A DNA stretch of 64,000 nt, from positions 441,155,816 through 441,219,815 of the forward strand of contig NC_066581.1 in assembly GCF_024323335.1 (NCBI RefSeq). The letters run 5' to 3'. The translations under genes were made by a program, and so were the position numbers. Under the pieces are notes generated by a model that saw only the letters and a list, made by a program, of their open reading frames with translations, ran no database searches and was not told the origin of the DNA. This document shows positions 47,316-58,448 of this stretch, in pieces. Position 1 is the stretch's first letter, and every line of letters begins with the position of its first letter. The stretch comes from Lathyrus oleraceus. Lineage: Eukaryota; Streptophyta; Magnoliopsida; Fabales; Fabaceae.

Positions 47316-48819
47316 CTAAGGATCCCTAAGAACAACGTCATAAGATCTAGATGAAGGCGCGTACTTCCTTCGAATGCGTCGAATCTCGGTCTCAAAAGAA
47401 GCCTTCATCTGAGTCTTCTCGAGGTCAAGCTGATCTATAATATTCTTCCAAGCAGCGGAAGGTTGAGGCATGCTAGAGGAAGATGAAACCTCCGGCTCTC
47501 TCTGTATCTTTGTCACTCGGTCTTCAAGTAGCTCAATAAGTGCATCTTTGTTCTTAGACTCCAACTGCAATTCTTCATGCTTCTTGCTCAAAGCACGGAA
47601 ACGCTCTTCCCACATATCTTTCTCTTGCTTTATCTTGGCGAGTGCGTCTTCCAACTCCTTTACATCTTGGTTAGGGAGATTAATGGCTCAACCACAACCA
47701 TAAATATAGGTCTCTCATAAGATAAGGCATCTTCAACTCCAAAGCTCTATTCTTCACCCGAAGAGTGTAGGCTTCCAAAGCAACACAATTGCACGGACCA
47801 AGCTCGAATCTTCCTTTCCTATGCACATTATTCCAAGCATGCATAATATTATGTTTCAAATGTTGGGGATCTTTATCCTTTTGATAGAAAAGACCTTATA
47901 ACAGCATGTTATTAGGCTTGTCTCTCAAGGGGAACCTAAGTTGACGACGAGCCAAAGCAGGCTTGTAGTTAATTCCTCCTTATGTACCAATGAGAGGCAC
48001 ATTAGTGAATTCACCATAACTATCAATAATCTCCAAACTTCTTAAAGATGGGTCATACCAAACTATATCATCATTAGTGAGAGACATAAGTCTCTGAGAC
48101 CACCATAGACATTGTTTGTTCTCCACAAAAGCATGTGTCTGAGGCATGTGCGAAATAAACCACTTGTACAGAAGAGGAGTGCAACAGACAATCGTTCCAC
48201 CGACCTTAGAATTCCTTAGATGCAAAGAGAAATACATATCACCCAATAAAGTAGGCACAAGATTCCCAATCAAGAAAAGTCTAATGGTGTTAACATCAAC
48301 AAAACCATCAAAGTTAGGGAACAAAGCTAATCCATAGATGAGCAACACAAAGACAGCTTCAAAAGCGTCCACACTACCAGCTTGAGCAAAAGCAATAGCT
48401 TCCTTGATGAGGAAATCATATGGCAACCCAAATAAACCTCGGCTCTTCACCCAATGAGCCTTTATCTCAGATTTCTTCAAGTGAAGAGATTCAGCAATAA
48501 GATGAGATCTGGGAATCTCCTCCAATCCACTAAAAGGTACCCTACTAGACACAGGTATTCCCAAGAGATGGGCATACTCCTCCAATGAGGGAACAAGCTG
48601 ATAATCTTGGAAAGTGAAGCAACGGTACAGAGGATCATGGAACTTTACCAATACACTCTGAAGTCCTTCAATCAAATCAGTAGACAAGATAGGCAAAATC
48701 TTTCCATGACGTTGTTTGAAGTCCAAGGGATCTAATACAAAAGATGCTAGCTTCCTTAACTCTTTCAAGTCGGGACATCTGAAACTGTAATTTTTAGTGT
48801 TCTTTCGTCCACAATCCAT
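47316..48819 (-). pseudogene. ORF1 of the outer element
   Basis: About 500 codons, start ATG 48819 (MDCGRKNTKNYSFRCPDLKEL), end at 47316 (KYAPSSRSYDVVLRDP). The N-terminal two thirds hold KFHDPLYRCFTFQDYQLVPSL, EEYAHLLGIPV, GLALFPNFDGFVDV and YFSLHLRNSKVGGTIVCC, which recall plant-mobile-domain-like (PMD, DUF7745-type) proteins. The C-terminal third looks like a coiled coil (EDALAKIKQEKDMWEERF, KKHEELQLESKNKD). 279 codons are open before a TAA at 47980 (CAA in other copies at the GT-Q-GG block). A second stop and a frameshift near 47690 follow. Its place between PBS and gag is diagnostic of Ogre; the function is unknown. Confidence 0.87.
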
Positions 48820-49662
48820 GGTCTGAAAATATTTGCAAATAATACCTCAAGTCCTTGAAATTTTTGTGTGATGAATGTTATGATGCGCATGAATGCATGG
48901 ATGCAACAACCACAGATAAGAGATCACACATAAGGCAAACAAACAAAGGTCAAGGGATGATTCAAGTCATTGTCAAGATCAATCATTCATTTTGGCGGAT
49001 TATTGTTTTCACCTTATCAACACCCAAGTTCCATTGATATTGACAAGACTTGATTGGATCAACATAGAATCAAGGGTTTGTTGTGAGTCACCAGCATGGA
49101 GTCTGGGTAAGAAACATATCAAGGGAATGAACTAAGGATAAAACCTATAGATCATGTTCTAAAAAGTCCCCAGAGTCTTAATTCCATCTATCGATTATCA
49201 TAGGTTAATATGACTGACTCATCGACCCATAATATTCTCAAGAGAAACTCATCTGAGTGTAGTATCACGTAACAACGATTATCAAGTCTACACTTGAACA
49301 GTCTCCGCACTACGTCCTAAATAGGCCAAGAGGGGGTAAATGTTCTACGGTCCTCAACTTCTCGGACCCAAATTAGAGATAGTAATGCCTAACCACAAAT
49401 ACTTGTGTGACATTTCCAAATCTAATAGGGTCTCCACTGAGTAGATGAATCTCAAGCTAACTTGTTTAGGACTACTCCACACAAGCTGAACATGACTATA
49501 CCATCCTCCTATCTTGATTGCACTCAAGTTCGGGTCAGAACTTATCTCACCAGTCAGAGATCACCAAGCACAACAAGCAGATTATATCACACAAATATAC
49601 ATACATCACATATATACAATTATATACACCCAAAAAAGTAGGCTAAACCCACTGGAGACTAC
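48820..49662 (-). other. Leader between PBS and ORF1 of the outer element
   Basis: 843 bp without conserved ORF. In coding sense TATTTTCAG precedes ACCATGG of ORF1, which looks like a splice acceptor with a preceding T-rich stretch. The rest is colinear with 37026-37917 and 9609-10448. Confidence 0.6.
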
Positions 49663-49680
49663 TCCCCAGCAGAGTCGCCA
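49663..49680 (-). other. Primer-binding site of the outer element (tRNA-Arg type)
   Basis: TGGCGACTCTGCTGGGGA in element sense, nine bases after the LTR end at 49690. Identical to the PBS of copy M and of element C. Confidence 0.88.
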
Positions 49681-49689
49681 CTTAATTTA

Positions 49690-52600
49690 TGTAGCTGTAA
49701 ATTCATGATCATCAAGTTATGGATAAGCTAGACATCAAATAACAAGAGTCGCCACCGCGCTTTTATTGTTTCCTAGGGAAAAGGGAAAAGTACGATCAAA
49801 ACCCAAAAATAAGAAGTTTTCAAATCAAAACTAATAAAATACCAGAGATTGCATGTAAGGGGGTTGGTTACACAGAGGGAAGGTGTTAGCACCCAAAGTA
49901 TCCTAGGTACTCGTAGGGAGCCCTTTTTTGTGTGCATATGTATTTTGTACAAAGTGATGTTTACAAACAAATAGAATGGGGGGATGAGAAAAGAATTCAT
50001 TAATTATCTTTTTGTGTTTGACAAGACCTTCGGTCTTGCGCCTACGTACAAAAATAAAAATGAGGGATCAAAACCTCATAGTTCATGATATAAATTTCAA
50101 AATGGATACATTGCTTTTAACAAAAATTAAGTTTGAAAGGCACAAAGGCCTAGAAAATGGTTTGAATAAGTTAGTTCTTTTTGGCTTTTTGAAAGTTTAG
50201 GTCAAGTATAATTAAGTTTATTTACAAGTTTGATTAACAAAATAAGTTTGAAAATGCAATGGCATAAGGCCAAAGTTTCTAGTTTGCAAAAGGGTCAAAG
50301 TTTAGAACAAAACTAGTTCAAACAAAGAAGAATTTTTAAAAGGAGAGAGAGATTTTGAAATTAAAGAAGTGGGGAGGAGATGAAGAGACTAATCCTAAGC
50401 ACAAAATTAAAAGTTAAGAGTTCAAAAGACCTGACCAATGGGTAGCAATCCAATAGACAAGAATGTCTTATAGAAACCCCAAATTCCCTTGGATATTAGA
50501 ATCACGCCACAAACAAATGCATAAAATATTATCTTGAAGAGCAAGCCATCAAATAAAGATAGCCCCGTCCAAGCCTTAGCCACTCCATGATCTCCTTCAA
50601 ATTTGCCCATGTAGCAGATGAATTCCACAAGTCACAGGTTCAAAATAACAGCCTCACAATGATCATGTTACAGATGAACTCAAAGGGATCTTCAAATATG
50701 TATCAGATGAAGTTTCAAATTGCAAGCACTTGGTTTCACAAAAGTTGGCATTGTCCAAGTCCTTTAGCATAGGAATGTTGCCTAAACTCTAAGTCCAATT
50801 GTCCAAGATCAAGTCAACAATCCATACAATTTTTTTTTAGGGTTTTTGTTATTATCATGTACATTAATGGTCAAAGACCACACAAACAAAATATACACGA
50901 GCAAGATATATCACACAATATGGTCCAAATGGACAAAGTGAAAATGGCATTAACATAAACAATTAGAATTGTATGGATAATGGCAAATGAATATAGACTT
51001 GAAATTAAATGGCACTAAGGTAAATGGCTTGAAATTAAATGTTAGTTGTTAATGAGTTAGAAGTTAGTATTATTTTGCTTTTGCTTTTTTTGTTTTAAGT
51101 CATTCTTTGGAGAACACTAAACCGACTTATCACAAGCATAGATCCTTGAGCCAAGACATCTTCCAAAGAAAGGAAAAAAGGCAAATTTTCCACACAATAC
51201 CATGAAAGACGGGAGACTTACAATCTCACTAACTAGAATGTTATGCCTTTTGTGTCAAAAATTTAGCGCTATGTTAAGCAATCGTAATTGGACTTATGTA
51301 GAAGTCACAACTATTTGAGTCCGGGAAATAAAATTTTGGTGTTAATGCATGTTAGAGACATAGTATAATGGACTATGCTCATGAAATATACCACACACAA
51401 AAAGAATATGCAAAAGAGGTGGCCTAATCTCATCCATACTTATGTTAATTTTGCAATTAACTAGCCTTACAATTTAGAGATATCATAGGCCAAATGAAAT
51501 GGATGCATAAAGAAGAGGAATTAGATGAAGATGGAGGGGAATGGATCATAACTCAAATTGGTCAAAGGAGGACTTTTACCAAGTTAATATCATTCATTCA
51601 TTTTGGGAGATGGAATGTAAATTTCATCAATCCCCTAAATCCAATGATATTAACCTAGCTAAGTCAAATCAACCTTGACCAAGGCCCAACAACACAAGTC
51701 AAACTTACACAAACCATCACAAGAGGTCAACACAATTATTTGGTATTTATTCAATTTAAAAATACTAAAATAAAGCATTTAAATTAAATATGGTTTGTCA
51801 AAATCCTAAAACCTCATTAAAACACCAAAGAAATGGCCATGAGATTTATCATAGGTCAAACAAGGTCAAACGACCTTGGAGAAAAAAAATCATATTTTTT
51901 AAAGACTTAAAAGTATTTTTAAACAATTAAAAATAATCACAAAATCAACTAAATCATGAAAAATATTAATAATGATCCAAAAAATAATTTTAATTTAAAA
52001 TATGAAAGAGGAATTTATTTAAAAAAAATTGGTGAAACTCTCATATTTTTTGGATCAATATTAAAATTTATATGAATTAATGAAAATCAAATGAATTAAA
52101 ACAAAAATCAAAAAAACGTGAGCCACTTGATCTCCCTCGTTAATTGAGGTGGCAGATCAAGTGGATGGAAACGTGCGTTCCATGGTGGAACTTAGCCAGT
52201 GCGTCACACGCGTGGTAATCAAAACCAACGCGTAAGATTAAAACATTTTAAATGGATCTTGTGGTCAGGGGACGTGCCAACACACCGCCGGAGCCAGAGT
52301 TCTGGTCGTCTTCTCCGGTGGACCTCACCGGACTAGTCCACCCTCAACCATCACCAAAATAAAAAAGGAGGACATCATCTGAAAGAAAAAATGGCGTAGA
52401 GCACGAATCTGACCTCAATTTCAACTAACTCCAAATATACAAAAAGATATGAGGAGTTGAATTTTGAGGTGTGACAACTTAGTTGCTTCGATTTGACCTC
52501 AAAGCATCTCAATCTTCTTGCCTACATTGGTAGGACTTCAGACAACCAAAGATCCAAGATAATTGATGAGAATTGAGCGAGAATCGAAGAGAGGAAGTTT

Positions 52601-53801
52601 AATGAAATTTACCTTCAATGCTGTGCAGAAACGAATCTTGCTTACTTCAACCTTGATCTGATCACACTTGAGAAGCTTGCAGGAGAGGTTTGGCAATGGT
52701 ACAAAGCTTTGGATCCTGGAGTTTCTGAATCTCCAAACAGTGAGATTCAAACTCAATTTTCAAGTTGAAAATTCTCAGGTTTTCCTTTGAATGGTGAGGG
52801 TTTCAATTTGGGGGCAAAGCTGGCGTGTAAGGTGTATTTGAATTGAGCTCCAAGGGCCTGCATTTATAGCAATTGGGACAGATATTTTCACACTTGAAAA
52901 ATTGCTAAATTTGGACATTTCAAGCACAAGCTTACATGGGCGTGTACAAGCCCATGAAGCAATCGAATTTGATCCATGTACAATCATTCTGAAGTTCAAA
53001 TGAGTCTTGGATGTCAAGGCAATGTGAAATGTGATTTTTGGCATTTGATTTCTTCAAATCATGTAGACCTGTTAAAGCCATGTGCAGCCCTAGCAAACTT
53101 TATCCAAAATGCACGAACTTGGGTTCTTTGGAAATTTTAGATAAAGCGGAACAACTTTGATGTTGGACACTTTTTCATTTGGAACTTGGATCATGGTGAA
53201 TTTTGAGGTGGAAGTTTGGAATTTTCAACATGTTGAAAAACTCTAAGTGTCAAGTCTTATATCTCAATATTCCACCTTGCTCAACTTTTTATGTGAGCTT
53301 CAAATGAGAAAAGTGTCTTCATCAAAGTTGTATCTCTTTCAAAGACCTTCAAAATGTTAAGCCATTTCATGTTATTTGTATTTAGAATGATGGAGTTATG
53401 CATTTTTGAAGTTTGGAAAAATCACTTGCTCAAAGGTATAGGTCAAAAATGACCTATAATGTATCGTTATATCACGTGCTCATAAAAGTTGAATTAGCTC
53501 TCACTCCAAACATAAAAGTTGAAGTAGACATCTTGAATTTGATTGTGAAACTTGTAAATCTTTCATCTCATAAAAATTGGGCAAGTTATGGCCTTGGGAA
53601 GTTATACAACGACATATTTTTGGTATTTTGGTTAGTGAAATGATAAAATACAAGTATGATACAATCACATGGTGCTTGGTGATCTCTCCCAAAACGAACC
53701 CAATGAAAGAGGGGTAAGGAGGATGCCAAAGTATAATCCCAATGCTAATGCATATGATGAAATTGCATGAGGGATCTTAGGGTCAAAATTGGGGTCTTGC
53801 A
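49690..53801 (-). repeat. 5' LTR of the outer element
   Basis: 4112 bp, starting TGCAAGACCCC at 53801 (TGTAAGACC in relatives) and ending GCTACA at 49690. It lacks about 0.6 kb near its start relative to M (joined near 53605). It carries a TATA-like box at 52861-52868 and the PBS-like block at 49745-49754. The right flank is the duplication CAACC. Confidence 0.9.
52861..52868 (-). promoter_or_regulatory. TATA-like box of the outer LTR
   Basis: TATAAATG in element sense where related LTRs have TATAAATA, again preceded by GC. Confidence 0.6.
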
Positions 53802-53806
53802 CAACC
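53802..53806. repeat. Target site duplication CAACC, right copy
   Basis: Second copy of 19910-19914, directly outside the 5' LTR. Confidence 0.85.
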
Positions 53807-54137
53807 ACTATAAATTTTTGGCTTTCCCTGACTTCTTTGACACTTAGAGATGTGTGTGAAGTGTGTGGTTAATCTTCAGGTGGGATGTTCTTAGAATTTG
53901 AATGCAAAGTCAAATTAATTGAACGAAACTACCCTGCCCCTGGTTAAGATTAAGGGTTTTCGATTCTGAAAGAAAAACCAACTTTTAGGCTCAAAGTGGT
54001 TGACTATGGATTGACTTCTTATCTCTCTAGTGTTTGGAAAATTGAAACAATGGCTTACATCATCAGGAAAGTTTTAATTGGAAGCATACCAAGCAAATAT
54101 GGGTATTTTATTTTCATCATCCTCCCTCGAATCTTTG
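53807..54137. other. Linker between the outer element and a plus-strand LTR
   Basis: About 330 bp that was contiguous with 19154-19914 before the central element inserted. I see no gene or named repeat in it. Confidence 0.4.
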
Positions 54138-57100
54138 TGTAAGACCCCAATTTTGACCCTAATATCCCTCATGCAATCTCATCATAAGCATTAGCATTGG
54201 GATCATATCTTGGCATCCTCCTTACCCCTCTTTCATTGGGTTTGTTTTGGGGGAGATCACAAAGCACTTTGTGATTGTATCATACTTGTATTTTATCATT
54301 TTTACTAACTAAAATACGAAAAATATGTCTTTGCATCTATCTAACTCTTTTTGTAGGAAGGGTATGATCTCATTGATTCATTGATCACATCTACGGTTTG
54401 AGGGTGATTTGCCTTGGAAAGCCTAGTTTGACTATGTATCTTGAGTAACTTATCCAACAAACTATCTCACCAATTGATCAAATTTCTCAAGGGACACTTC
54501 AAAATCCATCATCTTATGCATATATTATCTACCATGAGCCAAGAAAGTCAAGATAATTGTAAATTGGCAAGATGGTTGATGGTGGTTGGCCAGATGAATT
54601 CATTTGATCAAAACTGGGTCTCCCTAGACCCTATCTCCTACAATTTTCACCATATGAAAATGATTCCAAGATGAAACTTACACTAAATGACATTAAAAAC
54701 AACTTTCATGTTGAGACCTAGATCTAGTTCTGCATGGAAAATCATTATCTATGTTGAAACATTATAGGTCATTTTACCTAACCCTAATTTGAAAGTCAAC
54801 TTCCCAAGGCCATAACTTGCTAAATTTTTATGAGATGAAATATTTACAAGTTGAACAATCAAATTCAATGTGTCTAATTAAACTTTTATGTTTGGAGTGG
54901 GATCTAATTCAACTTTTTTGAGCATGTGATATGAGGCTACATTATAGGTCACTTTTGACCTATACCATTGATCAAGTGATTTTGCCAAACTTCAAAAATG
55001 CATAACTCTATCATTTCAAATCCAAAAAACATAAATTGGTAACCACTTTTAAGGTCTTTGAGATAGCTACAACTTTGATGAAGACACTTTTCTCATTTGA
55101 AGCTCCCATAAAAAGTTAAGCAAGGTGGAGTATTGAGACACGTCAAATTTTTCCAAACTTCCACCTCAAATTTATCCAAGTTCCAAGCTCCAAATGAAAA
55201 AGTGATCAACATAAAACTTGTTCCTCTTGATCTCACCTTTCCAAAGAGCTCAAATTCATTCATTTTGGAAGAGAAATGCATAAGTTGCACATGGCTTAAA
55301 CAAGCTGGTATCATTTGGCATGGATCCAACTTCAAGCAACAATGTTCAATTGCCTTGCATTCTGAGTTATCTCTAACACATCTGGTCATTCATTTTGGAC
55401 TTCAAACCATCATTCCCTGGGCCTATGCGCGCCCATGCACCATGCTATCATCATTTGCCAAATTTAGAAGGTTGGAAAGAGTGTGCAAATATCACATGGA
55501 TTTGGCTATAAATACAGATGCATTTGCTCAGAAATCACACACACATTACGCCAGCTTTGAATCTCCATTGAAAACCCTTCACTCTCAAAGGATAACCCTG
55601 ATAAATTCATTTGAATTTGAGCTCGAATCTCCACTGTTTTGGAATTCAATTCTCCATGAGTCCATTGCTTCTAAACCTCTCCATTTCTCTCCTGCAAGCA
55701 ATTGAAGTGAAGCCAATCACAATTCAGATCAAGATCCATCAAGTTCTGACCTCCATTGAAGGTAATTTGCAGAAATTTTAAACTCTTCGATTCTCTTAAA
55801 TTGCTGCTCAATTTCATTGATTCTTTGATTGTCTGAAGTCCTACCAATATAGGCAAGAAGATTGAGTTGCTTTGAGGCCAAATCGAAGCAACTCAGATCA
55901 TGAACCTCATTTTTCAATTTCACATATCTCTTAATATATTTGGAATTGGAGGAATTGAAGGTCATATTCGTGCTTAGTGATGTTTTTTCTTTAATACCAT
56001 GTCCCTGTTTTGTATTTTGGTGATGGTTTATCTTGACCAGTCCGGTGGAGCTCACCGGAGAAGACAACCGGAGCTCTGGCTCCGGTGACGATGTGTCTTG
56101 AGTCTGAGCCACATGATCCATGTCTCAAATTTTAATCTTAACCATCCCTTGTAATTACCAATGGTACAACACAGTTGACTTGGACACATGTGGAATACGC
56201 GTTTTGGATCATCAGATCTGCCACCTCAATTAATGAGGGAGATCTGATGGTCCACGTAATTTAGCATTTTCTGAATTTTATTTTAATTATATTTTCTTCA
56301 ATAATTCATATTAAATTCAATATTGATCCAAAAAATATGGGACTTTCACCAAAAATTTCCAAATATTTTTCCCTTTCATATTCTGAATTAAAATTATTTT
56401 TTTGATCATTTTTAATATTTTTTATGAATTAATTGATTTTGCATTTGTTTTTAATTGTTTAAAAATATTTTTAAATATCCAAAAATTATGAAATTTTTTC
56501 TCCAAGGTCCTTTGACCTTGTTTGACCTACGATAAATCGCATGGCCATTCATTTGGTGTTTTGGTGAGGTTTTAGGATTTGGACAAAATATATTTGAATT
56601 TAATGCATTATTTTAATATTTTTTAATTGAATAAATGTCATTTAAATTGTGTTGACCATTTGTATTGACTTAATTGAGTTTGATTGTTTGTTGTTGGGCA
56701 TTGGTCAAAGTTGATTTGATTTTGTCAAGTTAATATCATTGGATTTAGGGGATTGATGGAATGTACATTCCATCTCCCAAAATGAATGAATGATATTAAT
56801 TTTATAAAAGTCTTCCTTTGACCAATTTGTGATCTCATTAATCCCCTTCCCTCTTCATATAATTCCCCTTCTTTATCCATTCATTTCCAATTGGCCAATG
56901 ACATCTCAAAGTCCTGATGCTAGTTGATTGAAAGATTAACATGAGTATGGATGAGATTAGACCACACCTTTTGCATATTTTTTTATGTGTGGTATGCTTA
57001 ATGAGCATAGTTCATAATACTATGTCTCCAACATGCATTAACACCAAAAGTCTATTGCCCGACCTCAAATAGTTGTGAATTCTACATAAGTCCAATTACG

Positions 57101-57406
57101 ATTGCTTAACATAGCGCTAAATTTGTGACATAAAAGGCATAAGCATTCTAGTTAGTGAGATTTTAAGTCTCCCCTCTTCCATGATATTGTGTGGAAACTT
57201 GGCCTTCTTTCCTTCCTTTGGAAGATGTTTTGGTTCAAGGATCCATGCTTGTGGTAAGTGGGTTGAGTGTTCTCCAAAGAATGTCTCGAGATCAAAAGCA
57301 AAACAAAACTAACTTCTAACTTACTAACCATTAACTTTTAATTTCAAGATTTTTACTTTAATGCAATTTACTTTTAGCACTTTATATCATTTTCCATAAT
57401 ACATAT
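54138..57406 (+). repeat. Plus-strand Ogre-like LTR B, interrupted
   Basis: Begins TGTAAGACCCCAATTTTGACC and runs colinear, in the opposite orientation, with the LTRs at 10476, 37945 and 49690. It has the TATA box at 55507-55514. It stops at 57406 where element C starts, and the rest must lie beyond the window. The ORF of 190 codons at 55133-55705 is not conserved in the other LTRs and is unlikely to be a gene. Confidence 0.88.
55507..55514 (+). promoter_or_regulatory. TATA box of LTR B
   Basis: TATAAATA preceded by GGC, the same context as in the other family members. Confidence 0.65.
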
Positions 57407-58440
57407 TGTAGCACCTCAAATTTGCACCTACCTTTTGTACATATATATTCATATTAGGTCATTAACATAACATAGTCCACTGCATAGCATTCCATTGTCC
57501 TTTGCCCAAGTGCAAGTCCTCTGACAAGATTAGTTCAAGATGATCAGGAGAATCAGTCAATCAAGCAAGCAAGTGCATTTCCATTGAGACAGAGCCCTAG
57601 GGTTGATTTATCAAACTCATTTGGTTTAAGGATCATTTTGAAGTGATTTGGCCAAAGATTGGATGCTCAGAAGTCATCAGTCAAGCTGGATTTCATCTGC
57701 AACCCTAGAAAGTCAACTATGGTCAACTGTGGTCAACTGTGCCTAATTTTATGAATTTGAAGGTGGGAGATGGTTTGAAAGGCCTCATTCATGTCCACAC
57801 AAGTCTCATTTGATATTTCAAAGATCAAGATTGAAGAATTTGAAGTCAGATGAAAAGTTTCCTAAAATAGCAGGTGACCTGTAATTGGAAACTGCAAAAA
57901 ATGGAAAGTGATTCTCCTCAAATTTACTTCATTATACAAGCTTCAAATGGAATTTTGTCCAACATGAAAGTTGAAGATCTTGATCTCACATTTTCAAAAA
58001 GTCCAAGAACATGAAATTCTCATGTGTGGTTGGCAAGTTATGATCAAATCATTTTCAGAAAATGTTGAAATTCAAAGTGCCATAACTTTTGAATGGAAAG
58101 GCCAAATTGGGTGATTCTTTTTTGAGCAAACCACATTTGACATGAACTTTCATGATGCATCATCACATTTCATCAAAAATCATCATAGCAAAAGTCCATT
58201 TTTCAAGTGAACTAATTTGTATTTTGGTGGAAAAAAAAGTGATTTTGAAAAATACATGTCATTTGCACTTCAAACCATTTCCAACACATTCTAAATGGAA
58301 AATGTGACTTGTTTCAGCTGCATTTGCACTGTTACATTGGCTGCAATTAGAAACGGGCATTTTTGCCAATTACATAAAACTTCATTTTGCTAATTCACAT
58401 CATATTTGCTTAATCTTGATTAGCATTTGGATTAGCACAC

Positions 58441-58448
58441 TATATAAA
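58441..58448 (+). promoter_or_regulatory. TATA box of element C LTR
   Basis: TATATAAA about 1.03 kb into the LTR. Confidence 0.6.

Larger units (their letters stand above)
19915..53801 (-). mobile_element. Outer Ogre-like element with nested insertions
   Basis: The outermost LTRs (49690-53801 and 19915-20515) are flanked by the same 5-mer, CAACC. They also share single-base variants that the middle LTR lacks (for example AGACATC against AGAGATC, and TTTTGTA-(C or T)-AAAGTGATG against TTTGGTACAAAATGATG). They are therefore the two ends of one insertion. Its own sequence runs from the 5' LTR to the integrase at 40812, where copy M begins. It resumes somewhere left of 21673 and ends with a truncated 3' LTR. 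Without nested DNA it would be an element of typical Ogre size. It is defective: ORF1, gag, pol and the intron acceptor carry mutations and an aRNH-integrase segment is missing. Confidence 0.85.

Noticed and set aside
19915..53801. Three independent minus-strand elements side by side
   Set aside because: Only two 5' regions and one 3' LTR exist, the outer LTRs share CAACC and diagnostic variants, and the middle LTR interrupts an integrase.
55133..55705. 190-codon open reading frame on the plus strand
   Set aside because: It lies wholly inside LTR B; the corresponding regions of the other LTRs are not open and the protein has no motif or start context.
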